From positions 13,720,001 through 13,784,000 of the forward strand of contig NC_053199.1 in the NCBI RefSeq assembly GCF_905163445.1: 64,000 nt of DNA, read 5' to 3'. This document shows, one piece after another, positions 1 to 11,327 of the stretch. The position numbers and the translations under genes are program-made. Below the pieces are notes generated by a model, which saw only the letters and a program-made list of their open reading frames with translations, did not search any database and was not told the DNA's origin. How positions within the stretch are numbered: position 1 is the first letter of the stretch; the number at the start of each line of letters is the position of its first letter. This DNA is from Pararge aegeria. Taxonomy: Eukaryota > Arthropoda > Insecta > Lepidoptera > Nymphalidae.

Positions 1-482
1 CGGCGCGTGTATCATAACCATGTACTTCCGAAAAGCGGCAAATTTCTTTGAGAAGTAAGTACAAAACCTTTGATGCCGCATTATCAAAGTGCCGATGGTT
101 AAAACATAACTATGCATGCACTCAGTTTGATTTTAATAGATATTTTTTTATTCGCTATGTTTATGGTATTAGTCGTAATGCGCATAGGTCCAGTTTTTCA
201 TATTCTTTGATATAGTTTTTTGCGTCTCATAGAATTCCTAAGCGTACCTACCTACCTATACACCGAACTGTTACACCTAACTACTCCGTGAAATAGCGCT
301 AAGTCCTAGCTGCAAGACGCAAGAGTCTTGCAGGCTATGTCTTGTTCTTGCTCAAGTCTTGCACGGTCAGTCTTGGTCTTGGTCTTGCTAAAAATACGCG
401 GTCTTGTTCTTGGTCTTGGTCTTGCAAAAACGCAAGAACAAGACCAAGACTGCAAGACCAAGACTGAATTTGGGCAACACTA
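1..482. mobile_element. hAT transposon copy 1, right part, cut by window edge
   Basis: This segment matches 3756-4237 base for base by eye, with no indel (constant offset of 3755). It ends in the same terminal inverted repeat, ATTTGGGCAACACTA, as the complete element further right. The last 180 bases are packed with TCTTGG/CAAGAC hexamers, a subterminal arrangement typical of hAT ends where transposase binds. The bases after the end, GTCCTGAG (483-490), would be the right target duplication. The left end lies outside the window, so this cannot be confirmed. Confidence 0.85.
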
Positions 483-539
483 GTCCTGAGCCTTTTACAG
501 TTTTTATTTTCTTTGACGAGTTCATCAAAGACAATAAAA

Positions 540-1000
540 TCTGTAAAAGGCCCACTTGATGGCAAGTGGAAACCATCGTCTATTGAGCAGAGTGTATGGC
601 AGCTATGGTGATTTTCTCGACTGTAACAATAGGATGATCTTTCAAGCGGGAGTTAGTGCTCGGGGACCGAGGTCCAACCATTTATCTTTGGAAGCTGTAT
701 ATATGATCAATTTTTGTGAACGATTCTTTAGCGCGATGCAGGATCTTTGTGGCGCCATCTAGTTTGGTAATGAGGAGACCCCAACACAGAGCAACGGTTC
801 GCAGGATATGCAAGAAACATATCCTACAAATACCGTCCTTCAACCCGAGGTGTAGGTGCTAAGGTCTCATGTGTTTGTAAAAACACCGGTGCCCACGTCC
901 TTCGAAGTGGCATACCGTACTGCTGATTAGTGGCAGAAATAAGCACATCGGTAGTACTTCCCTGGACCAGCTCTGTCACAAATAGGTATTTGAATTTTGA
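540..1000. repeat. dispersed repeat G, copy 1
   Basis: Shares stretches with 60850-61200, for example CTGTAACAATAGGA versus CAGTAACAATAGGA and TTTAGCGCGATGCAGGAT in both. The shared order and several hundred bases of similarity show an interspersed family. No coding frame survives and its class is unknown. Confidence 0.6.
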
Positions 1001-1042
1001 ATTTAGAAAACTAATAGTTGATATTACAACTGCCGATAAAAC

Positions 1043-1347
1043 TTTTTTTGACGACCTCCCTGGCGCAACGGTGAGCACTGTGAATTTAAGTTGAGCTCTC
1101 AGGTTCGATTCCCAGCAGGGGCAATTTGGGAATTTACAATTTCAGAATTCTCTCTCTGGTCTGGTCTGGTGGAAGGCTTTGGCCGTGGCTAGTAACCACC
1201 CTACCGACAAAGACGTGCCGTTAAGCGATTTAGTGTTCCGGTGCGATGTCGCGTAGAACCGATTATGGGTATCACTACCATACTCAATAACAGGTTAACC
1301 CGCTACCATCTTAGACTGCATCATCACTTACCACTATGGAATAAAAA
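1043..1347 (+). mobile_element. SINE-B (tRNA-derived)
   Basis: Starts GACGACCTCCCTGGCGCAAC, has a box-B-like GGTTCGATTCC, then the family body with TCTGGTCTGGTCTGGTGG and the tail TTAGACTGCATCATCACTTA. At least nine other copies lie in this window in both orientations. This is one of the more complete copies. Confidence 0.75.
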
Positions 1348-2464
1348 AAAACTGTAAAAAGTCGTTGTGTATCAAATATAATTTCAATTGATTCCTCTTC
1401 TCCTATGAGAACGGCTTTATACGCATTTTGCCAATATCATTAATTCCTTTAAACTATTCAATAAATTAAATAAGAAATTTTTTGTGTAATAATGATCATC
1501 AATATTAATAACAAAAGTCAGCGAGTTCATTTAATTTTAAACTGAATGTATAAATGAAAACTGTTTCCAATGGCGACTCGCAAACGAATTAATTCATAAA
1601 ACCAACAATGGAGCCCGGATTAGTTAAAAATTCAATTGTGCGAAAAATGCATGGAGCCATTGCGACCCGGCTCAAACAAACATCAACGGATGTGCCCACA
1701 GCGAATGGGTTTCATTCGAAAAAAATAAGACGAGAAAAGGTTTTTGTCTCGAATTTAAGAGCAGTTGTTTAAGAACTCTTACTGTTCCGCGCTCTCGCTT
1801 GCACTTCAATCACTTGAATGGAACGCCTCAGAGCGAGGTAACGCCGCATACGTCATGTTTTTTTGTGCGTGCAGCCGTTCCTTCGAATTATACGACGTTG
1901 TCACTTCAAAAATACCATGACAGGTTGCTTCATTGCGGTAAACATTGTGCGTTTTGAAAGGTTGTTTAAAGTTTAAAAATAATGTTAAAGAGAAAATTTA
2001 AAAAACCATTGCTTTGAAACCGGTAAAAAACCTGTCTTATATAACAATAATAACTCAATTACTTAAGTTAACAGAACGTTATATCTATAATCTACATTTA
2101 CCTATCCATCTAACTATATCGTTCAGAGCCGCTTCGTCGTAGCCGATTAAATATTAACCGACGAATTAACTCCGTCTTCGTCGGCACCAATTAAGCGGAC
2201 AAAGTAGCAAAGTAAATAACTGGCGTGAATTAATTTTGTACCTCAATGCTTCGCTCGAGGCTTGTTTAAAGATTCTCTTCAATTCTATACAAATGGGGCC
2301 TCTGCTATACATTATTTATCGCAAACTTGTCCTTTGTTATATAATAATATGTATTTATAAAGAGGCTGTGAAATTTAATGGAATATTTATAGTCATAGTA
2401 GCTTCACACTATATTTTATGGTTATGAGTTCATCATTTCTATACAAAAAGTGGAACGTACATAT
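1348..2464. other. unique intergenic DNA, no gene seen
   Basis: No open frame of note and no repeat family recognised. Between about 1560 and 1920 the base composition is less AT-biased, with TTAATT homeodomain-like cores and a GC-richer patch near 1785-1850. This could be regulatory DNA, but nothing proves it. Confidence 0.3.
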
Positions 2465-2830
2465 CAGTCATCATCATCATATCAAGCTATTGACGTCCAC
2501 TGCTGGACTTGATTTTGTGCCGTTTGGGTCAAGCAACTCCCTGCGACTCATCCAAGCGACTTCCTGATTTCATCCATCCACCTTCTCGGGGGTCTACCAA
2601 CGCTGCGTCTACCGGTGCGAGGTCGCCATTCTAGCACCTCGGGACCCCAACGTCCAGCGGTTCTCCGAGCAATGTGCCCCACCCACTGCCACTACAGCTA
2701 AGCTATTCTTTGAGCTATATCCGTAACTCTGGTTCTTCTATGTATCTCCTCATTTCTTATTTGTTCACGTAGAGATACTCCTAACATCTCTCTCTCCATC
2801 GCACGCTGTGTGACTCTGAGCCTTCTTATG
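2465..2830 (-). pseudogene. LINE ORF 3' fragment (reverse transcriptase C-terminal tail)
   Basis: Read on the minus strand, the segment encodes the stretch RRLRVTQRAMEREMLGVSL followed, with frame breaks, by WQWVGHIARR-like and VGRPPRRW-like motifs. This tail follows the reverse transcriptase domain in a common lepidopteran LINE. Related fragments lie at 23396-23740 (-), 30413-30790 (+), 39525-39750 (-) and 63870-64000 (+). The copy is 5'-truncated and decayed. The hAT element starting at 2831 is inserted at its upstream edge. Confidence 0.7.
2823..2830. repeat. 8-bp target-site duplication, left (TTCTTATG)
   Basis: Matches exactly the eight bases following the right end of the hAT element at 4238-4245. 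Confidence 0.9.
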
Positions 2831-4237
2831 TAGTGTTGCCCAAATGCAAGAACAAGACGAGACTTAGCCAGTCTTGGTCTTGGTCTTGCGCCAATACACC
2901 TGGTCTTGGTCTTGGTCTTGGTCTTGCGCTCCCAGTCTTGGTCTTGGTCTTGGTCTTGCAGCAAGAGTCTTGCAAGTCTTGCAATTACCTATTAGTCTAT
3001 TACTATTTATTAAAGTTTACTTTAAATCTTAGAAAAACGTATTAGAATTGGAACATTGTGAGCTTGAATTAACATAGCCATAGTAAAGATCAAGCAGATT
3101 AATAAATAACTGAAGATTTGATAAGAAATTCGAAAAATCAACTGACCTATATGTCGTTTTCCATGGAAGTAACTGTTTCTTAATAAACATTTATGATTTA
3201 TAAGCTTACATTTGCTAAAACATGTAAAAAAACAAATTAATTACAATAACTTGACTGTATTTTAAAGAACAATACTTATCTGTCTAGAAAGAGATTGAAC
3301 CCTCAACTTATAAGAAATTTAATAAAAGAGTTTTACGATTTATCATTTATTTGAATAAAAAATAAAATACAACACAAATCAACAGCTTTATCATTAGGTT
3401 ATGATACTTTATATCAATTCTTTTGACCAAGAATTAATACAAAGTAACCATCTGGCTGACTCATCACTTAACCTATTTCTATGTTTTCTAATTACTAATG
3501 ATGCTTTAGAAAATAACCTCTCAGCAGGTACTGAAGTTGCAGGTATTGAGAGAAAATCACGGGCCATTTTCGATAAAATCGGATACTCTGTCTCATGCGT
3601 CCTCCACCAATCTAAAATCACCAATCTGAAACTTATTTATTCTTTGGAACACCTGTAGGTACTCTTAAAATTCGAAATTATTTTGCATGAATAGTGTCAA
3701 ATGTTATGATTTCGGCGCGGCGGCAACGATTGTTTTAGATTTCAAAAGAAGCCGCCGGCGCGTGTATCATAACCATGTACTTCCGAAAAGCGGCAAATTT
3801 CTTTGAGAAGTAAGTACAAAACCTTTGATGCCGCATTATCAAAGTGCCGATGGTTAAAACATAACTATGCATGCACTCAGTTTGATTTTAATAGATATTT
3901 TTTTATTCGCTATGTTTATGGTATTAGTCGTAATGCGCATAGGTCCAGTTTTTCATATTCTTTGATATAGTTTTTTGCGTCTCATAGAATTCCTAAGCGT
4001 ACCTACCTACCTATACACCGAACTGTTACACCTAACTACTCCGTGAAATAGCGCTAAGTCCTAGCTGCAAGACGCAAGAGTCTTGCAGGCTATGTCTTGT
4101 TCTTGCTCAAGTCTTGCACGGTCAGTCTTGGTCTTGGTCTTGCTAAAAATACGCGGTCTTGTTCTTGGTCTTGGTCTTGCAAAAACGCAAGAACAAGACC
4201 AAGACTGCAAGACCAAGACTGAATTTGGGCAACACTA
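2831..4237. mobile_element. complete non-autonomous hAT transposon, copy 2 (1407 bp)
   Basis: The element is bounded by terminal inverted repeats TAGTGTTGCCCAAAT at the left and ATTTGGGCAACACTA at the right. It is flanked by a perfect 8-bp direct repeat, TTCTTATG, at 2823-2830 and 4238-4245, the target-site length of the hAT superfamily. Both ends carry arrays of the hexamer TCTTGG (left about 2875-2960, right about 4085-4215). The interior retains only the transposase C-terminal region (3409-3624, minus strand), so it cannot move on its own and probably derives from a larger autonomous element by internal deletion. Its right 482 bp equal the sequence at 1-482. Confidence 0.92.
3409..3624 (-). 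pseudogene. hAT transposase C-terminal dimerisation region, remnant
   Basis: The minus-strand frame encodes the hAT-family C-terminal signature: an LDWWRTHETEYPILSKMARD block, then LSIPATSVPAERLFSKA, then RNRLSDESARWLLCINSW before the stop. In intact transposases this region closes the RNase-H-like catalytic domain and mediates dimerisation. The frame opens without an ATG (its first codon is TTG), and no BED zinc finger or catalytic core is present upstream. It is therefore a stub, not a full gene. It sits wholly inside the 2831-4237 element and identifies its superfamily independently of the target duplication. Confidence 0.85.
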
Positions 4238-4245
4238 TTCTTATG
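4238..4245. repeat. 8-bp target-site duplication, right (TTCTTATG)
   Basis: Exact copy of 2823-2830, directly abutting the right terminal inverted repeat. Confidence 0.9.
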
Positions 4246-4559
4246 AACCGTCTACGTCAGCGACTACGTTTCGGAGACATAAGCCATCACTGGCATCACG
4301 CACAGTTCGAAGACTTTGGTCTTCCGGCACTGGTACACGGTACACGGTATTTTGGATGAAAAGATGACACGGAGTATCCCGAACGCTGCCCATCGAAGTG
4401 AGATTCGGCGGTTCACATCTTTCTCGAAATTGGAGCTACTCAACTGGATCGTGTGTTCTAGGTATACGTATTCGTCGGAAATTTCGAGATTATAAAAACA
4501 AGCTTATTTTGCTTTACTCCGCGTTATAATTACGTTATAATTACTTTAATCCTTATAGG

Positions 4560-4800
4560 ATTATAAGTGGTGTGGAGACACCAAACAGATCTATGTACCG
4601 GCATCCGGATCTATACAAAGCAATGTACCATTTACACACGTTTCGCTCCGAAACCGAAGCATCCTCAGAAGATGTTGACTGTTGGTGTGGAGTATAAGGA
4701 TTAAAGAAATTATAAAATACACCATACAGATTCTACTGCCTATCGCGGAATATAGCAAATTATGGATTTCCGCAAAGTAACGCCTGCTACTGTCGAATAA
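4560..4800. repeat. dispersed repeat F, copy 1
   Basis: Shares the block around ACACGTTTCGCTCCGAAACC with copies near 54260-54430 and 61490-61570. The flank at about 4690-4800 also appears inverted at 61372-61510. GGTGTGGAG occurs at 4570-4578 and 4684-4692, on both sides of the shared block. The family carries a hammerhead-like core (see 4633-4668). Confidence 0.55.
4633..4668 (-). ncRNA. hammerhead-ribozyme-like core (repeat F, copy 1)
   Basis: On the minus strand the order is CTGAGGA, a hairpin (GCTTCG, loop GTTT, CGGAGC), GAAAC, a four-base loop GTGT, then GTA. This fits the hammerhead consensus CUGANGA - stem II - GAAA - minimal stem III - UH. Stem II pairs fully with one G-U wobble. 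I could not find a convincing stem I between the flanks, so activity is uncertain. The motif recurs at 54308-54343 and 61530-61565. Confidence 0.45.
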
Positions 4801-5895
4801 TTGAAAATATTAAGTGCATTGCACGGGAACCCATGCGATCTAACGTATCCCACTCACGTCACGATCACTCTGACGTGAGCGCACGACGTAGAAGAGAGAC
4901 TTACTGTAAACACAATAAGATTTAAAACATTCTTATTTAATTCGACAGGGTAAGAAGAAGTAAGATTAATTTACTGGGTACATAAACTTTATTTCTAAAG
5001 CTCCCTAAGAATTAAAAAGCCACCCGTTCCCCAAACTATGTAACAAACACTGAAGCGTAACAGTTGAATAGCACTTGGGAGAGCCAACTGGTGCGAGTAT
5101 CTATAAAGATTAAATAGTATTTCGGTACGTATTGCTACAGATCTCAAAGGAACACTTCTATTGAACTATTGCGACCGTACCGATTTGGTAGGGTGGCCAT
5201 GTATTTCAGACAGTGGAGTTCTTTGTGTAAGAGTCCCGGGGAAGTACTACCCCTTAATTCTCCTGTATTTTTGCAATGCTCTGTACTGGTGGAGAAGGAC
5301 TTGGTTGCCGTTGTAATAACAGGCACATGAGGTTTATACCTCAGATTTACATAGTTTGTTGTGGGCTCTTCTCAGACCAGGGCGCATTTAGAACCCTCGT
5401 AGCTTTAGGTTTAAGTTGGTGATCGAAGTTACCACCATCCCCTTACAATTAAATGAACATATGTGTATAAAGAATTTTTGAGTTTGAATTTGGATTTGAT
5501 AAACACTGGGCGGTACAAAGTAGGACATGTTTCTAGCATGTTCTACGAAGGGTTGCTCTATTTCTAGGTTATGCCTTTCTACTAATCATCAGCTTGATCC
5601 GTAAATATCTTTCCAACTTTTCAAAATGTAAATTATTTCAGGGTATTTCTTTATTTTAATTTAATCAATCCGTCTAACATCAATAACACTAATTAAATGT
5701 ACCAATACTATACAAATAAATTAAATAACAGGAAATATAAACTATTAAAGCCAAAAACCATAATTATCATTATCAAGCCATTACTGGAACCGGCCCGATA
5801 CTGGAATCGGAATAAGAAGGGTTCATACCATAGTCCACTGCTCCGGCCAAGTGCAGAATAGTAGACTTCAAACGCATTTTAGAACATTATGGAGG
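4801..5895. other. intergenic DNA, no gene seen
   Basis: No convincing frame, RNA gene or recognised repeat. The short open frames here lack coding character. Confidence 0.3.
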
Positions 5896-6150
5896 ACTAT
5901 GCAGGATTGTCGATGTTTTCTCATCAGTTATGATGCAGTCTAATCCAGTTGTTAATGGATATAGCAGTCATATTAAACCCAAAGCGGTAAGTAACCCCCT
6001 TAAGCGGTTTCTACGCGACATCGTACCGTAACGTTAACTCACTAGGCGGCATCCCACCAGACCTTACTAGAGAATATTCAGTAACTATAAATTCCAAAAT
6101 TGCCCCAGCCGGAGACCTCCCACTTAAAAACCACAACGCTCATGTACTAG
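5896..6150 (-). mobile_element. SINE-B, inverted, decayed
   Basis: Contains the family tail in reverse (ATGATGCAGTCTAA) and the TTTCTACGCGACATCGTACC block, ending near a decayed tRNA-like head. Confidence 0.6.
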
Positions 6151-7017
6151 GGAGATCACCATTTTTTTCCTTAATAAGCTCTGAGGGACACCAACTACCC
6201 CCAAAGCGAGTAATAAGTAAGTGTCCTTATTCCTGATCTTTCTAAAATCACTGTCACCCTACAAATAATCCCTGCACACTTGACACAGGCGGATTTGAGT
6301 GTCCCCTTTAGTTGCGGATAATCCGCAGAAATGCGCAAATGTTGTCAATACGTGGTCCGCATTTGTTTGCGATTTGCGGACACACGTTAAATAGCACTCC
6401 AAATACGTTTCGACCCAATAAATCTGCTCATCCGGTTTCAATACAAAATGTGTGAATTTGCAGCTGACCACCTACCTACAGATGCAGGATGAGGTTTAAA
6501 CAGGTATCTATTGACCACTCGACCAATAAAGCCTTTATTTGTATCTATATACTCGTAGGTAGAAATAATTAAGCTATCGGTATATATATACTATTAGGTA
6601 CAAATAATAAATCTAAAGTGTTTTATTTTTTTTAACCCCCAATGCAAAAAACGACTGTGCTTATAAGTTTGAGTGTGTGGCTCCCAAACGGATGAACCGA
6701 TTTGGATTCGTTTTTTTTTTGTTTGAACGATAAATGAGTCGGGGGTGACGTTTAAATAAATAAAAATAAAATAGCGAGTTACACTTATTTCAAACCCCCC
6801 TTTAATTTTTGTATCAAAAGAAAGGTCTTGACTAGTAGAATAATGTACTATATCGAAGTCAGGGGTTTTAAATTTAAATTTTATATATAATTGTACATTT
6901 TCTTGATTGTTAACGTAAACCTAACAACAATTTATAACAAAAAGTAACCGGTTTTAGAAATAAATGTTATACAAACGATATTTATACCTAATCAAGCTTG
7001 AATAGGTAGATACTACG
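6151..7017. other. AT-rich intergenic DNA, no gene seen
   Basis: Includes homopolymer T runs near 6627 and 6710. No coding frame or known repeat was recognised. Confidence 0.3.
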
Positions 7018-7080
7018 TTTTTGACGACCTCTCTGGCCAACGGTGAGCGATTTGAATTTACGTAGTAGGTCCCGGGTCCC
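7018..7080 (+). mobile_element. SINE-B head fragment
   Basis: Only the GACGACCTCTCTGGCCAACGGTGAGC head remains in recognisable form (written here with one lost base). The body is missing. Confidence 0.45.
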
Positions 7081-7092
7081 CTTTTAATTTAA

Positions 7093-7296
7093 ATAGTAGT
7101 GGACTCCACATCCCTTTGAGAACATTATGTAGAACTCACAGGCATGCAGGTTTCCTCCCAATGTTTTCCTTTACTTTTGAAGCAAGTGATATTTTTAATT
7201 ACTTGAAACGCACATAACTTAGAAAAGTTAAAGGTGCGTGCGAACTCGGCCCCCCGAAAGTGTAGTCGAGCTCCTAACCACTGCGCTATAAACCTC
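7093..7296 (-). mobile_element. SINE-C, inverted
   Basis: Reads in reverse through GGCATGCAGGTTTCCTC and ends in the complement of a tRNA-like head (GTCGAGCTCCTAACCACTGC, which complements box A). Other copies are listed at 22680, 29990, 36245, 46745, 56958, 57650 and 59398. Confidence 0.65.
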
Positions 7297-8929
7297 GTAC
7301 CACGTTTAATAAATAACAGAAGAGCTACGAAACCTCTACGTAACCTCTACGTGTACGTAAAAGTAATGTTGAAACCGTAAAATATTGTTCGTTTGAGTGT
7401 TTATTGTTCACAAAAACAAAATAGAAAAAAAAAAGGTGTGTAAAGGCGGTCTAATTGAATACAATAATAATATAACGAAAATAATTTCAATTTATCGTTT
7501 TTGCGAATTGAATTTTCATGAGTACTTATAAAACTGATACTCCACAATAATCCGAAAAGCGTAACTGAACTGAGAGCCCTCTACGATTAGTTCCAACACA
7601 AGTGCTACACATGTTCTTACTAAGCGAGGCCCGAGGGTCCAATGCGATTGTTACTCCGATCGGAATCGGGATCGTTTTCTGGTTTTTCAATTGTTAGATT
7701 TCCTTACTTAGAGAATTAATAAGACTGACTTCAATACCATTTTCGAAGCGTCAAGGATTTACTTCTCAATATCCATCATTATCAGCCTATTTGTGTCTTG
7801 AGTTTACTTTCATATTATATAGGGATTTAGACCAGTAATCAACCACGCTGCTCCAATGCAGTTTTTTTTATTACATTTTAGATTATTACATATCAGTGAC
7901 AAAACAGGGACCGACGGCTTGGCGGCTTAACGTAACAGAGAAATTTATTGTTCAGTCAAAGCTATAATAATAATGAAATGGTCCTAAAAGAAATAAAAAT
8001 ACCCCAAGGTTATTAAAAGTAGATGACACAGGACAAAATATGAAGTACTTATTTAAATACTTAATAGAGAAGGTATATTTATAACACATTTCACAGTTAT
8101 TAAGATACGTAAATACTTAATAAAATAAATACCATAATATGTCCCCCGTATGTATGTAAAGAAAGTAATGAAATAGTAATCCGATCCCGATCGGCATTTG
8201 CAATTGCCCCAGTATTTCGGAGGATATCAACACCATATGGGGCTGGGATTTCGGATTACATCGAACTATCTATCGCTCGTTGACAGTTGTAGCGTGAAAT
8301 ATAGTTTATTGTTCAAAAATGTGGCCTGTTTTGAATGAAACGATAAACTGTGCCAAAGTAAAAAGAGGGTCAAGTTCTTATCTATTTATGTATGAAATTT
8401 CGGCAGCTTATATTTAGTGTGTGTTCCAGTATCAGTGGTACAGACGAATTGTTTATAGTATACAATTTACTCCTACTTTAAAGGTGCTAACATTTAGCTA
8501 TAAGATTCTATAAAATATTATTATCATATTTTTCCAGGTTGTACTTTCTAAACTTATACCTACCTACACATTGATTATATTGTAAAGTAAATATATAAAT
8601 TAAAATAAATAAATACCTCTTAGCATGTTTACTACGGATCACTAGGTCCTAGACGAATCCAGGGTTATGGCACGAGAATTATTGCTGGGTATTGGTATCA
8701 GCCTGTAGTTAGAAAATTTGTGGTGCAACTCCCAACTCTCTTCGTTGCCGGTTATTACCACTAACATGTCTAAACTTGACTGCTCTACAGTCATCTCTCC
8801 TATGAGAGAAGAGGTCTGTGGAGTAAACTGAGTATGATGATGATACTCTTACTCATATTCGAGTATTTATGGTATGTTAAAGTATGTATTAGTATATTTT
8901 TGGTTCTTCTATAATTTATTGATTTTCAT
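7297..8929. other. intergenic DNA, no gene seen
   Basis: Mostly unique AT-rich DNA. A somewhat GC-richer patch at 8170-8300 shows no motif I can name, and a possible decayed repeat lies at 8740-8850. Confidence 0.3.
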
Positions 8930-9300
8930 TTTTTTTTTTAATTCTTAACAATGCTTAAAAAAACACTATTAAAAATTTATAAGAAAAATCATCCACCCTC
9001 CGCATGCGGGGCTTTTGAATGCCCAAGCAACCAGCGGCCAGGGCTCCAGAATGAGGAACCTCCTCACAATACGAGCCGTTTCAAGGACTACGGCCTTCTG
9101 TATCCGACCCTTTATCCAACAACCAAGCGAAAGCTTCTTAAGATGTTGGTCGAGAAGACCATGGACTGAAAGTCTGAAACGACGGTCGGAACAATAACGG
9201 TCGACTCAACATTCCACATGGCGGTAATCTCGTGAGCAAGGTCCAAGTATTCAGATACTTTTTCCTTTTCAGCTTTCATCAGTTTATCGCCATGTGGAAT
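8930..9300 (-). pseudogene. LINE ORF 3' end relic with 3' tail
   Basis: On the minus strand the segment encodes IPHGDKLMKAEKEKVSEYLD followed by LAHEITAMWNVESTVIVP, the conserved stretch after the reverse transcriptase domain in an arthropod LINE family. Stops and shifts follow (for example after RSFRLVVG). The A/T-rich end at 8930-8985 is its 3' region; the same tail recurs at 17660-17755. The 15-bp inverted repeat ATTCCACATGGCG...CGCCATGTGGAAT (9210-9300) comes from two copies of the same codons in this ORF. Confidence 0.7.
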
Positions 9301-9439
9301 AATATGTTAGTATATTTATTTTTTATTTATATCAATAGTATTGTTGTATTTGTCTAGTCTGGTTTCATTATTAGTGTGTATTTATTCGTATGTACGTTTT
9401 AAACAGTGTACCCCACCTTTCCGTTTTTCTTTTTAGTTT

Positions 9440-9575
9440 TCCTAATCCTAAGGTTGCCTGGCAGAGATCGCTTTTTAGCGACAAGGCCATCTTTTGTATC
9501 CTACTTGATTCTAGAAGTGTTTGTTTTTCTGATGTGGTGTACTAATAAAGAGTATAAATAAATAAATAGTCTGAC
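9440..9575 (+). repeat. dispersed repeat I (LINE-like 3' tail)
   Basis: Carries GTTGCCTGGCAGAGATCGC, then TTTTGTATCCTAC, and ends in an A-rich AATAAAG/ATAAATAAATA tail. The same unit occurs at 44455-44520 (-), 45880-46012 (-), 57515-57640 (+) and 60760-60840 (-). Confidence 0.6.
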
Positions 9576-10704
9576 TCTTTTTCTCTCTCTCTCCAGGTCT
9601 CCAGTTAGTGTTTGCGAGACTAGAGATCAGCGGTGTGTCCCACAGCATTGATGCTGAGCGAAATGAATTAGCTTTTTAGGATTCCATGGAAAGTTTTCTC
9701 CTTCTTACACTCTTATACCACTTGTGTGATCGGGAAAACATGTCTTCTTAAAACTTGAGTCAGACTATTCAAACTACGTTTTTGCATTCAAAGTTAGTTC
9801 GTTCCTTTGTTTCCGAATATAATTTGGTGTATACACATAAATAACTTATCAAAAGCCATAAAAAATCACGCCATCGCGACTAATTTCTATTCTCAAATCA
9901 CCACAATGCTAGGAAATGTAACATATGCAATCATTACTATAATGTAATGCCATTTAACGTAATCAATTTGGCTCCTCTATGGACAGGGGTGGCGCAAATT
10001 AACTAGTCACACCCCCTAATGATCGCTGCTGGTCGGATTAGGGTTGTGCCAAACTAGATAATCGATAGACAACTTAAACGACAAATTTAATATATTTGTT
10101 AACTAATATTGAGAAGTCGAAATTATAATTAAATTGAGAAGTTGAATTGATAAGTAGATATGTCATTGAAATTCTATTTATATCTTTACAAAGCAAGTGA
10201 ATAAATAATAACATATAGATACTTGTGTAAACTTTTTATGTCTAAATCGGCTGTGATAGACGGAAATCTTACATATAAGATCAGCTTCCAACACCTGTTT
10301 GATAAGACTATTTCAAAGAAAAAAAATAAAAATATGCCGGATTATTGTTTCACCCCTAAACAAAAAAAAACGAAAATTTAAAATTAAAATTATGCTTGAA
10401 AAATACTTGTAAAACCTGTTCTTTATTTTAAAATAGAATAATTTCAAATATTTTAAATTCCCCACCCTCTAAACTTAGACCCACGATCGACCCTCTGTTT
10501 ATTTTTAAGTTAGGGGCGACCATAAAATATCAAGTGGTGATTTATTAGAGACTGGCATGTTTTGTTAACTTTTAAATGATGTCCCTTTGAATGGGGGACC
10601 GCTTATGTCGGATCACATTTTTAATAATGTCTTCTGGTAATCTAAATTACATCATTAATATTTTATAGCACAGATTATTTTGAAGTACTGAAAATAATCT
10701 GTGC
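9576..10704. other. intergenic DNA, no gene seen
   Basis: AT-rich, without a supported frame or recognised repeat. Confidence 0.3.
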
Positions 10705-10970
10705 CATGAGCCTCTTTGGAATTGCAGACTCACGTAATACATTAGTAATTACAGACTTTGTCTGGTGGGAAGCTGCGGCCGAGGCTAGTTATTACCCTAC
10801 CGACAAAGACGTGCCGCTAAGAGATTTAGTGTTCCGGTGCCATGTCGCGCAGAAACCGTCTAGGGATATGACTACCTCACTATCAGGTTAGCCCGCTAAC
10901 ATCTTAGACTGCATCATCACTTGCAGGTGAGATTGCTGTCAAGGGCTAACTTGTAGTGGAATACAAAATA
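10705..10970 (+). mobile_element. SINE-B, head lost
   Basis: Contains TCTGGTGGGAAGC, the ACCGACAAAGACGTGCCG block and the TTAGACTGCATCATCACTT tail, followed by TTGTAGTGGAATA and an A-rich end. The tRNA-like head is missing. Confidence 0.65.
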
Positions 10971-11069
10971 AAAAAAAGACAAAATGGATTTTGCGACGTT
11001 ACACAGCTAAATTTTCCGTCACAAATTTGGTGGGTGTCTTATCCGGATTAACAGTTCTGCTGTAAATAA

Positions 11070-11327
11070 TATAAATAAATAAATATACTACGACAATACA
11101 CACATCGCCATGTAGTCCCAAAGTAAGCGTAGCTTGTGTTATGGGTACTAAGATCACTGATGAATATTTTTTATGAATAATATTCATAATTACTTATATA
11201 TAGATAAACACCCAGACACTGAAAAACATTCATGTTCATCACACAAATATTGGCCAGTTGTGGGAATCGAACCCACGGCCTTGGAATCAGAAAGCAGGGT
11301 CGCTGCCCACTGCGCCAATCGGCCGTC
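11070..11327 (-). mobile_element. SINE-A (tRNA-derived), inverted
   Basis: In reverse: an ATAAATAAATAAATA tail, ATACTACGACAATACACACA, the AAGTAAGCGTAGCTTGTGTT body, then the complement of box B (GGGAATCGAACCC) and of box A (CACTGCGCCAATCGGCCGTC). Full-length. Confidence 0.8.

Noticed and set aside
9206..9300. Inverted repeat ATTCCACATGGCG as a possible miRNA or MITE
   Set aside because: Both arms are coding parts of the LINE relic, so the pairing is incidental.
11070..11327. tRNA-like sequence with GGTTCGATTCC box B
   Set aside because: Part of the multi-copy SINE-A family with a fixed non-tRNA body and tail.
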